From: an uncultured Oscillospiraceae bacterium
GTDB taxonomy: Bacteria; Bacillota; Clostridia; Oscillospirales; Oscillospiraceae
Assembly (NCBI GenBank): GCA_934589155.1
Contig: CAKTNP010000006.1
Location: 1-64,000 of the forward strand
DNA: 64,000 bases
Direction of reading: 5' to 3'
How positions within the stretch are numbered: position 1 is the stretch's first letter; each line of letters opens with the position of its first letter. Below the pieces are notes generated by a model that was not told the DNA's origin, did no database searches, and was given only the letters and a program-made list of their open reading frames with translations. Below, in pieces: positions 50,877-60,530 of this stretch. The position numbers and the translations under genes are program-made.

Positions 50877-52316
50877 TCACTGCTGGGTGATGGGCAGCTT
50901 CACCGTCACCAGGGTGCCGCCGCCTTCGGCGTTTTCCAGGGTGAGGACGCCGCCGTGCATTTCCACGATCTCGTCGCACACCGCCAGGCCGATGCCGGAG
51001 CCCCGGGCCTTGGAGCTGCCCTTATAGAACTTCTTTTTGACCATGGGTAGCTCTTCCTCCGGAATGCCGGGGCCGTAGTCCCGGATCCGGCAGACCACCC
51101 AGGTATCCTCGGCGTCGATGGAGGCGTCGATCTTTTTTCCCTCGTCGCCGTGCTTGGCGGCATTGTCCAGAATATTCAGGAAGACCTGCCGCATGCGCTT
51201 GGCGTCGCAGGGCACCATGGGCACGTCCCCGTCGTTGTCCAGGTAGTTCAGCTCGATGCCCTCCTGCTGGAGGCGGCTGCCGTACATGAACACCGTATCC
51301 TCGAACTCCGCCCGAATGTCGCAGGGCTCAATGTTCAGGGTCATGCGGCCGTCCTGGATCCGGGTAAATTCCAGAAGCTCCATGACCATTTCCGTCAGCC
51401 GCTTGGACTCCCGGGAAATGATCCGGATGCCCCGTCTCGTTTCCTCCGGGTCCAGGGTTTCGGCGGAAAGCAAGGTCTCGCTCCAGCCGGTGATGACCGT
51501 CAGAGGCGTCCGCAGCTCATGGGACAGAGAGGAAATGAAGTCCCGCTGGATCTTCTCATTCTGGCTGATCTTGGTGGACATGTTGTTGATGGTGTCCGCC
51601 AGCTCGCCGATCTCGTCGTTGTATTTGGACTGGATCTGGGCGCCGTAGCTGCCTCCCTCGATCCGTTTGGCAGTGGCGGTAATCTCCGCCACCGGCTCCA
51701 AAATGGAGCGGATATAATAGCTGCTGCTGAGGAACACCGCCGCCACGAACACCAGAGCGCACAGCAGGGACACTGCCAGCATCAGAAGGATCTGGCTGTC
51801 CGCCAGGCGGAGGCTGGTCACATAGCGCAGGACGCCGATGACCTCCCCGTTCTGATAGACCATGGGGGTGGACACCGCCATGATGTGCTCCCGGGTAGAT
51901 CCGTCCCAGCCGGAAAAGCAGGCCTGGGCGCCGCTGTCCAGGGCCTCCGTCACATCCGACGGGGCCTGGGCCTGGGCCATAACGGGACCGTAGGAGGAGG
52001 CCACGGACCGCCCCTGGACGTTCCAGAACTGAAGCTCCAGGGAATCCTTCTCCTCAAAGCTCTCGGCATAGCGGATGCAGGACTGGTAATATTCGTTGTA
52101 GCTCTGGTTCACATAGCCACGGAAAAAGTCCGCCGTGGTGCTGCCCCGGTAGCGCATATCCGCCTGCATGGTGGAGTAATAGTATCCGGCGAAGGCCATG
52201 GACACCGCCAGCACCGCCACCAGGGACAGGGCCACCACCAGGCTCACCGTATGGGTCAGCCACCGGCGGCGCAGGCCCTTGAGCTGCATTTTTTCCGTCA
52301 GGCGGCTCAAGTTCAC
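50877..52316 (-). CDS. Two-component sensor histidine kinase
   Basis: A 479-residue membrane kinase. TM1 at about 25-45, an extracytoplasmic sensor domain of roughly 130 residues, TM2 near 180-205, HAMP, then SLSHELRTPLTVITGW with the phospho-accepting His, and the ATPase domain (N box NILDNAAKHG, G boxes DYGPGIP and GSGIGLAV). GTG 52316 overlaps the stop of the regulator gene (GTGA); no ATG is available nearby. Signal unknown. Confidence 0.93.
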   Translation of the reverse strand: MNLSRLTEKMQLKGLRRRWLTHTVSLVVALSLVAVLAVSMAFAGYYYSTMQADMRYRGSTTADFFRGYVNQSYNEYYQSCIRYAESFEEKDSLELQFWNVQGRSVASSYGPVMAQAQAPSDVTEALDSGAQACFSGWDGSTREHIMAVSTPMVYQNGEVIGVLRYVTSLRLADSQILLMLAVSLLCALVFVAAVFLSSSYYIRSILEPVAEITATAKRIEGGSYGAQIQSKYNDEIGELADTINNMSTKISQNEKIQRDFISSLSHELRTPLTVITGWSETLLSAETLDPEETRRGIRIISRESKRLTEMVMELLEFTRIQDGRMTLNIEPCDIRAEFEDTVFMYGSRLQQEGIELNYLDNDGDVPMVPCDAKRMRQVFLNILDNAAKHGDEGKKIDASIDAEDTWVVCRIRDYGPGIPEEELPMVKKKFYKGSSKARGSGIGLAVCDEIVEMHGGVLTLENAEGGGTLVTVKLPITQQ

Positions 52317-52999
52317 GCACCCCACTTATAGCCAAAGCCCCAGACGGTGGTGATGTAAGTGGGATTGGCGGCATCCTCCTCGATCTTGATCCGGAGCCGC
52401 CGGATGTTCACGTCCACGACCTTCAGTTCTCCGTCGTAGTCCCGACCCCAGACGGAATTGAGAATATCCTCCCGAGACAGGGCCCGGCCGGGATTCTGCA
52501 TAAACAGCTTCAAAATGGCGTACTCCACCTGGGTCAGGCGGATCCGCTCGCCGCTCTTCTCCAAAGTGCGGTTCCGGGTGTTGAGGACGAAGGGGCCCTG
52601 GCTCAGAAGCTCCGCATCCACATTGCCATCGCCGCCGATCCGGCGGTACAGGGCATCGATCCGTGCAGTGAGCTCCGCCGGAGAGAAGGGCTTGGTCACA
52701 TAATCGTCGGCCCCGGTCATGAGCCCCGTGACCTTATCCATTTCCTGGGTCCGGGCGGTAAGCATGATGATGCCGATCTGCTTATTGGTGGCCCGGATGG
52801 TCCGACAGACCTCAAAGCCGTCGATGTCCGGCAGCATAATATCCAGAATGGCCACGCCTACATCCGGATTCTCCCGGAGCCGCTCCAGCGCCTCCGCCCC
52901 GGTGCCGGCCTCGATGGCGTCATATCCGGCCCGCTTCAGGTTGATGACCACGAAGCTGCGGATATTCACCTCGTCCTCCAGAATCAAAACCTTTTTCAT
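52313..52999 (-). CDS. OmpR/PhoB-type response regulator
   Basis: A 228-residue regulator. The receiver has the acidic pair ED (8-9), phospho-acceptor Asp53 in ILDIMLPD and the conserved Lys in VTKPFSP; the C-terminal winged helix ends with VDVNIRRLRIKIE and VWGFGYKWGA. It is followed directly by its kinase and preceded by a lipoprotein gene. No binding site was recognised. Confidence 0.95.
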   Translation of the reverse strand: MKKVLILEDEVNIRSFVVINLKRAGYDAIEAGTGAEALERLRENPDVGVAILDIMLPDIDGFEVCRTIRATNKQIGIIMLTARTQEMDKVTGLMTGADDYVTKPFSPAELTARIDALYRRIGGDGNVDAELLSQGPFVLNTRNRTLEKSGERIRLTQVEYAILKLFMQNPGRALSREDILNSVWGRDYDGELKVVDVNIRRLRIKIEEDAANPTYITTVWGFGYKWGA

Positions 53000-53013
53000 A
53001 TTCCAACTCTCTC

Positions 53014-54351
53014 CTATGTTTCACCTGTTTTCCAGGCAATTTGTATGAAATGGAACAGGGCTGTCACATCCTCCTGCGTCAGGGTCCCGGCCTCGGTACC
53101 GGTGCCCAGGGCGGCGCAGTAGATCACGTCGTCCTTCCGGCCCAGTTCGAAATTGGAACTCTCCCCGGCGCGAGTCTCCCGGTCCTCACCGGAGAAAGCA
53201 TAGATCGTAAAGAGCCGCTCCATGTTCCCCTCCGAATTCCAGAGGCCGAACACATAGCTGGAGGCTCCCGCCCCGTCGCCGCCGGGCAGCACGGAGATCT
53301 GATCCCGCCAGACCTCCGGCAGAACCACATACCAGCCCCCGGCGTAGTTGTGGTAAGTGGTGAGCTTATCCCGCTCCTCCCCGGACCGCAGCAGGTTGTA
53401 CCAGCGGATCAGGCCCTGGGCCTCGCCGGTGTCCGCCTCCCCGCCCTCCTGGGGCAGGAGCTGGGGCAGCTCGATAAGGCCGTCGCCGTCCATATCTCCG
53501 GCATAGACATAATAGTTCCGGATGGTCTCCACACTGGTGCCGGACTCGCTGGACAGAGACACGTTGGTCAGCCGCCCGTCCACCATGGCATAGACATCCG
53601 TAATAATGGAATTTTCATCGTACACGCTGGCCACAAACACGGCGGGTGTCCCGGCGCACATATTGCCGGTGATGATCCGGCGGACCTTGTCCGCGGACAC
53701 GGACATCATCGCCTCCGCCGAACGCTCCATGCCGTCATCGCCCCAGAAATAGAGTTCCGCCAGGCCCTTGCCGGTCTCCTCGTCCTGGGACAGGACGAAC
53801 AGCTCCCGGCTGCCGCTGGAGGTCAGGTCCATGGTCAGGAATCGGGCATAGCCGGTGCTGAGGAGCCGCTCAGCCTTGCCGGAGCGGAAGCTGTACACCG
53901 CCAGGGAATGGGGTACCCCCTCCCCCAGCTGCCGGCCCACGATCAGCTCCAGGCCGGGTTCGCCGTCGATCTGTGCGTACTCTGCCTGCTCAAAGGCGGA
54001 ACCGGAGCCCCGGAGCTCCGCCAGGACCTCATAGCCCGCCTCGGCCCAGTGGAACACGAAGATCCGCAGAGGATCCGTCTCCCCGGCGCTCTTGGCAAAG
54101 AGGATGGCCTCCTCCCGGCCGTCGCCGTCCAGGTCCGCCATCTGCAGGGTCTGCTGATTCTCCCCGAAGGTGGGGGCGCTGAACTTCAGCCCGGACATGA
54201 CGGAATCCACGGCCTTCTGCAGGTCCTCATACTCCTGGGATCTGCGGGGCAGGCTGTACATCTGATCCGTGGTCCGGATAAGGCAGCCGGTCAGCAGGGA
54301 CGCCGTCAGGCACAGGAGCAGCGCAACTGTAAATTTCTTCCAAGCACTCAC
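53014..54351 (-). CDS. Lipoprotein with VCBS/FG-GAP-like Asp-rich repeats
   Basis: A 445-residue exported lipoprotein. The signal peptide ends in the lipobox LTGC with Cys23. Two calcium-loop-like segments are visible, ADLDGDGREE and GDMDGDGLIE, as in FG-GAP/VCBS beta-propeller repeats. GTG 54351 is the likely start with GGAAGGGGG upstream; a start 12 codons earlier has no site. It stands 14 bases before the response regulator and may act in the sensing pathway (inference). Confidence 0.8.
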   Translation of the reverse strand: MSAWKKFTVALLLCLTASLLTGCLIRTTDQMYSLPRRSQEYEDLQKAVDSVMSGLKFSAPTFGENQQTLQMADLDGDGREEAILFAKSAGETDPLRIFVFHWAEAGYEVLAELRGSGSAFEQAEYAQIDGEPGLELIVGRQLGEGVPHSLAVYSFRSGKAERLLSTGYARFLTMDLTSSGSRELFVLSQDEETGKGLAELYFWGDDGMERSAEAMMSVSADKVRRIITGNMCAGTPAVFVASVYDENSIITDVYAMVDGRLTNVSLSSESGTSVETIRNYYVYAGDMDGDGLIELPQLLPQEGGEADTGEAQGLIRWYNLLRSGEERDKLTTYHNYAGGWYVVLPEVWRDQISVLPGGDGAGASSYVFGLWNSEGNMERLFTIYAFSGEDRETRAGESSNFELGRKDDVIYCAALGTGTEAGTLTQEDVTALFHFIQIAWKTGET

Positions 54352-54429
54352 GGCGCAGCCCCCTTCCAAAGTGATATTGTAACACAATTTTTACGGAAAT
54401 GATAGAGGAAATGCACTATTTTGTCACCG

Positions 54430-57400
54430 TTATTTCAGCACAACGTTGTCATTTCCCAGGAGCCGCCGCAGCTCCTCCACCATGTCCCGGTCAAAGGCGC
54501 AGGCCTTTCCCATACGGGCCCGGGTGTCCGCGAAAAACAGGACCGCCTGGTTCTCCCCGGGGAACATATTGAGGATGGCCCGGACCTTGGGGGTCAGGGG
54601 GCTGTCCTGACTCTCCAGCTTCAGATACAGCTTCTCGCCGGACAGGACCGCCGGGGCCGGAGCCTCATCTTCCAGGGGCGGCTCGCCGTTTGCGTAGTCC
54701 GTAATGGGCCGGGCCCGGTTCACCACGATCTGGGGATCCTTTTCCTCCCGGACGGACAGGCGGCCTGTGACCACCACCACAGTGTTTTCCTTCAAGTAAC
54801 CGCCGTATTCCTCCAGGATCCGGGAAAAGGCCAGCATTTCGATGGACCCGGTGTCGTCCTCCAGGGTCACATAGGCCATCATGGAATTGTTCCTCGTGGT
54901 CTTCATCTTCACATTCTGGACGGCACCGGCCACGGAAACAATCTGATCGTCCCGGAACTGGCGCTGCTCGTCCTCCAAAAGCTGGGCAATGGGCACCACA
55001 TGGGTATTTTTGAGGTAAGGTCGGTAATCGTCCATGGGGTGGCCAGACAGGTACAGGCCCGTGGTCTCCTTCTCCATGTTCATTTTCTCGGAAGGGGTGA
55101 ATTCCGGGATCTTGGGAATGGGGACCTCCGGCGTGGGATCCTCGTCTCCCAGCAGGGCGAACAGGCCCATCTGCCCCTCCACGTTCCGCTTGCGGCTGTC
55201 CGCCGCCGCGTCCATCATCACCTCATAAACCGACAGCATCTGGCTCCGGTACAGGCCGAAGCAGTCGAAGGCGCCGCACTTGATGAGATTCTCCACGGCC
55301 CGCTTATTGAGGTCCGTGTCCACCATGCGCTGGAAGAAATCCTCCATAGAGCGGAAGGGGCCCTCCTCCCGCTTCTTCATCAGTGTCTGGATCAGGCCCC
55401 GGCCGATGTTCTTCACCGCCGCCAGGCCGAAGCGGATGCCGCCGGGCTCCACTACGAACTTATCCTCGGACTGGTTCACGTCCGGCAGCAGCAAGGGAAT
55501 GTCCAGCTCCCGGCACTCGGCAATATAGCCCGCGATCTTCCCGGCGCTGTCCAAAACGGAGGTCATAAGGGCGGCCATATACTGGCGGGGGTAATGGCAC
55601 TTGAGGTAGGCGGTCTGGAAGGCCACCACGGCGTAACACACGGCGTGGGACTTATTGAAGGCATAGTTGGCGAAGTCCACGATCTCGTCATAAATGGACT
55701 GGGCCGCCGCCTCGGAGACCCCCCGGGCCACGGCGCCGGGGATATTCTGCTCGGGGTCGCCGTAGACGAACACGGTCCGCTCGGACTCAATGACCTTTTG
55801 TTTTTTCTTGGAAATAGCCCGGCGGATGTTGTCGGCCTGGCCCATGGTATAGCCCGCCAGGGAGCGGAATATCTCAATGACCTGCTCCTGATAGACGATA
55901 CACCCGTAAGTCACCCGCAAAATGGGCTCCAAAAGAGGCGTCTTGTAAGTGACCTTCTTGGGATTCAGCTTATTGGAAATAAAATTGGGGATGGAATCCA
56001 TAGGGCCCGGACGGTACAAGGCCACGATAGCCGTCAGATCCTCGATGGAGGTGGGCTTCATGCTGACGCAGACCCCGGTCATACCGGCGGATTCCATCTG
56101 GAACACGCCCTGGGTCCGGCCCTCGGACAGCATGGCGTAGGTCTCCGGGTCATCGTCGGAGACCCGGTCCAGCCGGAATTCCGGCTCCGTTTTCCGGATC
56201 TCCTCCTCGGCATCCTGGATCACCGTCAGGTTCCGCAGGCCCAGGAAGTCCATTTTGAGAAGGCCCAGCTCCTCGATGGTGGTCATGGTGTACTGGGTCA
56301 CGATGGTATCGTCGTTCCGGGACAGTGGCACATAGGACACCACGGGGGCATTGGTAATGACCACACCGGCGGCGTGGGTGGAGGTGTTCCGGGGCATACC
56401 CTCCAAGGCCCGGGCAGTGTCGATGAGGTTCTTCACCCGGTCGTCCCCGTCGTACATCTCCTTCAGCTGGGGGGAGACCTTCAGGGCCTCGTCCAGGGTG
56501 ATGTGGAGAGTAGTGGGCACCAGCTTGGCCACCACGTCGGTCTCGGCAAAGGTAAAATTCAGCACCCGGCCCACGTCCCGAATGGCGCCCCGGGCGGCCA
56601 TGGTGCCAAAGGTCACAATCTGGGCCACATGGTCCGGACCGTACTTCCGGGTCACATAGTCAATGACCTCGCCCCGGCGCTCCGGGCCGAAATCCGTATC
56701 GAAATCCGGCATGCTCACCCGCTCCGGGTTCAAGAACCGCTCGAAGATCAGGCCGTATTTCATGGGGTCCACTTCCGTGATGTGCAGGCAGTAGGCCGCA
56801 ATGGATCCGGCGCCGGAGCCGCGGCCCGGGCCCACGGGGATCCCCTGGCTCTTGGCGTAGTGGATAAAGTCCCAGACGATGAGGTAGTAGTTCACATAGC
56901 CCATCTTGCTGATGACGGAGATCTCATAATCCAGCCGGGTCTTATAGTCCTCCGGCGCCTGGGGATACCGCTCCCGGAAGCCCTCATAACACAGGTTCCG
57001 GAAGTATTCCTCATTGGTCAGACCATCCGGCACGTCAAAGGCGGGCAGGTGGTATTCATGGAACACAAACTCCACATTGCAGCGCTCCGCAATGCGGACG
57101 GTATTTTCAAAGGCTTCCTCCAGACCGGGGAACCGCTCCTTCAGCTCCGCCTCGCTCTTGAGGTAGAACTCTTCCGTCTCAAAACGCATGCGGTTGGGAT
57201 CGTCCACGGTCTTGCCGGTCTGGACGCACAGGAGCACGTCCTGGATCTTGGCGTCCTCTTTCCGCAGGTAGTGGGCGTCGTTGGTCACCACCAGGGGCAG
57301 GCCTGTCTCCTTGGACAGCCGCAGGATTCCCTGGTTCACCGTCAGCTGCTCCTGGATGCCGTGGTCCTGGAGCTCCAGATAGAAATTATCCGGGCCGAAA

Positions 57401-57891
57401 ATGGAGGACAGATCCAGGGCGTAGGCCTTGGCCCCCTCATAATCGTTGGCCAACAGCCGCTGGGGAATTGCCCCCGCCAGGCATGCGGACAGGCAGATCA
57501 GGCCCCGGCTGTGCTGCCGCAGCAGGTCCAGGTCGATCCGGGGCTTGCCGTAAAAGCCGTCCAGAAAGGCGGCGGACACCAGGGCGCAGAGGTTCTGATA
57601 GCCCTCCATATCTTTACACAGCAGGACCATGTGGTTAGACTCGTTGTCAATGCCGTGGACCCGGTCCTGCATCCGGCGGGGAGCCACATAGACCTCGCAG
57701 CCGATGACGGGCTTGATGCCCGCGGTCTTGGCGGCCTTATAAAAATCAATAACGCCATACATGTTGCCGTGGTCCGTAATGGCAACAGCGGTCTGGCCCA
57801 GCTCCTTGGCCCGGTCCATGATGCTGCCGATGCGGCAGGCGCCGTCCAGAAGGCTGTATTCCGTATGAACGTGAAGATGCACAAAACCCAT
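54430..57891 (-). CDS. dnaE: DNA polymerase III alpha subunit DnaE
   Basis: A 1153-residue replicative polymerase. The PHP domain begins with HLHVHTEYSLLDG (5-17). The palm has the catalytic pair in PDFDTDF (Asp396, Asp398) after GPGRGSGAGSIAAYCL; the third region FDKSHAVCYA-like is NKSHAVCYAVVAFQTAYLK. A C-terminal OB fold (VAGAVQNVKMKTTRNN) ends the protein. This is the DnaE1/DnaE3-length form rather than PolC. It lies nine bases after whiA. Confidence 0.96.
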   Translation of the reverse strand: MGFVHLHVHTEYSLLDGACRIGSIMDRAKELGQTAVAITDHGNMYGVIDFYKAAKTAGIKPVIGCEVYVAPRRMQDRVHGIDNESNHMVLLCKDMEGYQNLCALVSAAFLDGFYGKPRIDLDLLRQHSRGLICLSACLAGAIPQRLLANDYEGAKAYALDLSSIFGPDNFYLELQDHGIQEQLTVNQGILRLSKETGLPLVVTNDAHYLRKEDAKIQDVLLCVQTGKTVDDPNRMRFETEEFYLKSEAELKERFPGLEEAFENTVRIAERCNVEFVFHEYHLPAFDVPDGLTNEEYFRNLCYEGFRERYPQAPEDYKTRLDYEISVISKMGYVNYYLIVWDFIHYAKSQGIPVGPGRGSGAGSIAAYCLHITEVDPMKYGLIFERFLNPERVSMPDFDTDFGPERRGEVIDYVTRKYGPDHVAQIVTFGTMAARGAIRDVGRVLNFTFAETDVVAKLVPTTLHITLDEALKVSPQLKEMYDGDDRVKNLIDTARALEGMPRNTSTHAAGVVITNAPVVSYVPLSRNDDTIVTQYTMTTIEELGLLKMDFLGLRNLTVIQDAEEEIRKTEPEFRLDRVSDDDPETYAMLSEGRTQGVFQMESAGMTGVCVSMKPTSIEDLTAIVALYRPGPMDSIPNFISNKLNPKKVTYKTPLLEPILRVTYGCIVYQEQVIEIFRSLAGYTMGQADNIRRAISKKKQKVIESERTVFVYGDPEQNIPGAVARGVSEAAAQSIYDEIVDFANYAFNKSHAVCYAVVAFQTAYLKCHYPRQYMAALMTSVLDSAGKIAGYIAECRELDIPLLLPDVNQSEDKFVVEPGGIRFGLAAVKNIGRGLIQTLMKKREEGPFRSMEDFFQRMVDTDLNKRAVENLIKCGAFDCFGLYRSQMLSVYEVMMDAAADSRKRNVEGQMGLFALLGDEDPTPEVPIPKIPEFTPSEKMNMEKETTGLYLSGHPMDDYRPYLKNTHVVPIAQLLEDEQRQFRDDQIVSVAGAVQNVKMKTTRNNSMMAYVTLEDDTGSIEMLAFSRILEEYGGYLKENTVVVVTGRLSVREEKDPQIVVNRARPITDYANGEPPLEDEAPAPAVLSGEKLYLKLESQDSPLTPKVRAILNMFPGENQAVLFFADTRARMGKACAFDRDMVEELRRLLGNDNVVLK

Positions 57892-57900
57892 AGTGTTCTC

Positions 57901-58797
57901 CTATTCCCCCGCCAGCTCAATGAGCCGCTGGAGCCGATGGTTCATGGCGGACTTGGTAATGGGGGGCTCCATCATGGCCGCCAGCTCCGTCAGATTGGCC
58001 TCCGGGTTCCGGAGCCGGGCCAGGGCCGCCTCATAGAGTTTCTTCGGCAGGCTCTCCAGCCCTCCCGTCTCCGCCAGGCGATGAATGGCCGTCAGTTGAG
58101 TCTGGGCGGCATCCACCACCTTGGAAATGTTGGCATCGTCGCAGTTGCATCGGCGATTGACCCGGTTTTTCAGTTCCTTTTCCACCTTGGCCTCCATGAT
58201 GTTCATGGCGCTGACGGAGGCACCCAGCTTGGTGAGGAAATCTTCAATAGCACCGCTCTGTTTGAAATACAGCACGCAGCTGCCGCCCCGGGCCGTGGTC
58301 TTGGGGTAAAAGCCCAGAAGCTCCTGGACCAGGGAATAGGTCTCCCGGCTCACGGCCTGGTGGCCGGTGGTCAGCTCCAGGTGGTAGCCCTTGGCCGGGT
58401 CCGTCACAGAGCCCCCCGCCAGAAAGGCCCCCCGGAGGAAAGCGGTCTTACAGCAGTCCTCCTCCAACACCGCCAGGTTCACATGGAGGGTCACGCTGTC
58501 CCGATCGAAGCCGTAGGCGTCCCGGACGGCCCGGAGCTTTTCGGGGCTGTCCATGAGAAAGGTCTTTTTCGCCCCGGTGCTGACGGAGCGGACGGCGTCA
58601 AAGCCGAAGCCGAATGCCTTCTTGAACAGGATTGGCAGCATGGCGCCGAATTCCGGGCTTTCCGTCACGATCTTGATAAGACTGCCGGAAAAGGTGTTGC
58701 AATAGAGCAAAATGCCGTAGCATTGGGCCAGGGCGCAGCAGTGCTTGGCCGGAAGGCTCCGGCACAGCTCCCCCTTCACGCCGGAGGAAAAGGACAT
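57901..58797 (-). CDS. whiA: DNA-binding protein WhiA
   Basis: A 298-residue protein with an N-terminal LAGLIDADG-homing-endonuclease-like domain (AFLRGAFLAGGSVTDPAKGYHLE, shown in part: FLRGAFLAGGSV) and a C-terminal HTH (ITKSAMNHRLQRLIELA). In Firmicutes it affects cell division and chromosome segregation. Usual neighbours rapZ and yvcK are missing; it stands between murB and dnaE. Confidence 0.95.
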   Translation of the reverse strand: MSFSSGVKGELCRSLPAKHCCALAQCYGILLYCNTFSGSLIKIVTESPEFGAMLPILFKKAFGFGFDAVRSVSTGAKKTFLMDSPEKLRAVRDAYGFDRDSVTLHVNLAVLEEDCCKTAFLRGAFLAGGSVTDPAKGYHLELTTGHQAVSRETYSLVQELLGFYPKTTARGGSCVLYFKQSGAIEDFLTKLGASVSAMNIMEAKVEKELKNRVNRRCNCDDANISKVVDAAQTQLTAIHRLAETGGLESLPKKLYEAALARLRNPEANLTELAAMMEPPITKSAMNHRLQRLIELAGE

Positions 58798-58819
58798 AGG
58801 ACCGCTCCTTTCTATCTCT

Positions 58820-59731
58820 TTACAGCAAACGGATCTCCGGTTCCAACAGGATGCCGGAGGTCTCCAACACCCGGCGCCGGATCTCCCGGATCAGGGCCAG
58901 CACGTCAGCCGCCGTGGCGCCCCCCAGGTTCACCACGAACCCGGCGTGCTTCTCCGACACGGCGGCGCCGCCGATGCAAAGGCCCTTCAGCCCCGCCTGG
59001 TCGATGAGGGCGGCGGCATAGCCCCCCTGGGGCCGCTTGAAGGTGGACCCGGCGGAGGGCAGCTCCAGGGGCTGGGAGGCCCTGCGCTTCTGGGCCAGGG
59101 TCCGCATTTCCTCCCGAATTTTCTCCGGGTCCCCGGGGGTCAAGGCGAAGGTCCCCGCCAGAATCACACCCTTTTTCTCCGAAAAGGCGCTGTGGCGGTA
59201 GGAAAATTCCTGGGCTTCGCCGGAATAAGTTTCCGGCTCCCCGTCCAGAGTCATAAATTCCGTGGCGGCGGATACCTGCTTCATTTCCCCGCCGTAGGCT
59301 CCGGCGTTCATCATGAGGCCGCCGCCGACGGTACCGGGGATCCCATGGGCAAAGGCCAGACCGTTCAGGCCCAGGCTCTGGGCGAAGTTCGCCAGCCGCG
59401 CCATGGACACACCGGCCTCCGCCCGGATGGTGGTCTCGCCGGTGCGCTCTATTCCCTTCAGGCTGTCCTTGGTACAGATCACAAGCCCCCGGCGGCCCTC
59501 ATCCCGGGCCAGAACGTTGGTCCCGGCTCCCAAAAAAGCCGGTTCGATCCCCGCCTGCTTGGCCGCCCGCAGAAGGTCCCCCATCTCCCCGGTGCTTTGG
59601 GGAAAGGCCAGGATCTCGCAGGGGCCGCCGATGCGGAAGGAGGTGTGCTCCGACAGAGGTTCCTCAAAAAGGAGCACCGTATCCGGGAATTTTTCCCGGA
59701 AAAACCGCTGTAAATCCGTCATATTCGTCAT
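58820..59731 (-). CDS. murB: UDP-N-acetylenolpyruvoylglucosamine reductase MurB
   Basis: A 303-residue FAD enzyme that finishes UDP-MurNAc. Marks: SEHTSFRIGGPCEILAFP, FLGAGTNVLARD, GIPGTVGGGLMMNAGAYG, the catalytic Ser in AGSTFKRP and the C-terminal LEPEIRLL. The ATG at 59731 has GGAGG upstream. It is the first gene of murB-whiA-dnaE. Confidence 0.96.
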   Translation of the reverse strand: MTNMTDLQRFFREKFPDTVLLFEEPLSEHTSFRIGGPCEILAFPQSTGEMGDLLRAAKQAGIEPAFLGAGTNVLARDEGRRGLVICTKDSLKGIERTGETTIRAEAGVSMARLANFAQSLGLNGLAFAHGIPGTVGGGLMMNAGAYGGEMKQVSAATEFMTLDGEPETYSGEAQEFSYRHSAFSEKKGVILAGTFALTPGDPEKIREEMRTLAQKRRASQPLELPSAGSTFKRPQGGYAAALIDQAGLKGLCIGGAAVSEKHAGFVVNLGGATAADVLALIREIRRRVLETSGILLEPEIRLL

Positions 59732-59759
59732 AAACGCCTCCGGGTGTGTAGTTACTATC

Positions 59760-59788
59760 AGTATAACACACGGCCGGGCCCGACGCAA
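59760..59788 (-). promoter_or_regulatory. Promoter of murB-whiA-dnaE
   Basis: TTGCGT (59783-59788) and TATACT (59760-59765) on the minus strand, 17-base spacer. Confidence 0.72.
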
Positions 59789-59810
59789 GAAAATTTCCGC
59801 ACATTTGCGC

Positions 59811-59840
59811 AAAAATGCCGCCGGAAATTCCGGCGGCATA
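59811..59840 (-). terminator. Terminator of J-domain gene
   Basis: Perfect stem ATGCCGCCGGAA / TTCCGGCGGCAT with five T (minus strand), 21 bases after the stop. Confidence 0.9.
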
Positions 59841-59861
59841 GTCTTTTGTGCAATCGATGCT

Positions 59862-60530
59862 TCAGCAGCAGAACCGGGGCCCGAAGCACAGGCAGAAGGG
59901 CAGGCAGAAAGAGGTGGGGTCTCCGAACAGGCCTGTAAAATCTCCGGCCCGGCGGCGGTAGACGGTGCCGCCGTTTTCCATCTGGTCCAGGATCTGCTGA
60001 TACTCCGTTTTCTCCGGGGCCATGGAAATGGCCCTGCGGATGTGCTCGATGGCCGTGACCCGGTTGCCCAGGCTGTAATTGGCCATGGCGCTGAGGTAGT
60101 ACCAGGTGTCCTTCCGCTCCCCGGCGGGGGTGCCGCTCAGGGCGTTGAGGGCCTCCTGATACCGGCCGTTCTGGATATAGCTATAGGCCGCCTGCTCCCC
60201 CGTGGAATTCCACCGGTCCGCCTGCCGGCGGGCCTGCTGCTCCTGCCAGCGGTACCACTGGCCGAAGGGATCGGAATTCTGGCCGTAGCCTCCCGCTCCA
60301 TATCCCGTGCCGCCGGAACCGGAGCCATAGCCCCCCTGGTACTCCTGCTTAGGCGGATTTTTGATCTGGTCATAGGCCGCGTTGATCTCCTGCATTTTCT
60401 TGGCTGCAGCCTCGTCGCCGGGGTTGGCGTCCGGGTGGTATTTCTTCGCCAGCTTCCGGTATGCCTGCTTTACTTCCTCGTCGGTGGCATCGGGCGTCAG
60501 GCCCAGCACCGCATAGGGATCCTGTATCAT
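59862..60530 (-). CDS. J-domain protein with Cys-rich C-terminus
   Basis: A 222-residue co-chaperone-like protein. The J domain is at 4-65 with HPD at 32-34. A Gly/Tyr/Gln-rich linker follows (70-100), then a helical TPR-like part (YIQNGRYQEALNALSG, YYLSAMANYSLGN). The last 14 residues hold five Cys. The ATG overlaps the stop of the DUF5685 gene (ATGA). It is not DnaJ itself, since the zinc domain is missing. Confidence 0.88.
   Translation of the reverse strand: MIQDPYAVLGLTPDATDEEVKQAYRKLAKKYHPDANPGDEAAAKKMQEINAAYDQIKNPPKQEYQGGYGSGSGGTGYGAGGYGQNSDPFGQWYRWQEQQARRQADRWNSTGEQAAYSYIQNGRYQEALNALSGTPAGERKDTWYYLSAMANYSLGNRVTAIEHIRRAISMAPEKTEYQQILDQMENGGTVYRRRAGDFTGLFGDPTSFCLPFCLCFGPRFCC

Noticed and set aside
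54421..59007. A very long open frame on the plus strand, over 1500 codons
   Set aside because: It is antisense to dnaE and whiA, whose motifs are unmistakable; GC-rich codon use leaves the opposite strand without stops, and the translation is Gly/His/Leu-rich with no family features.
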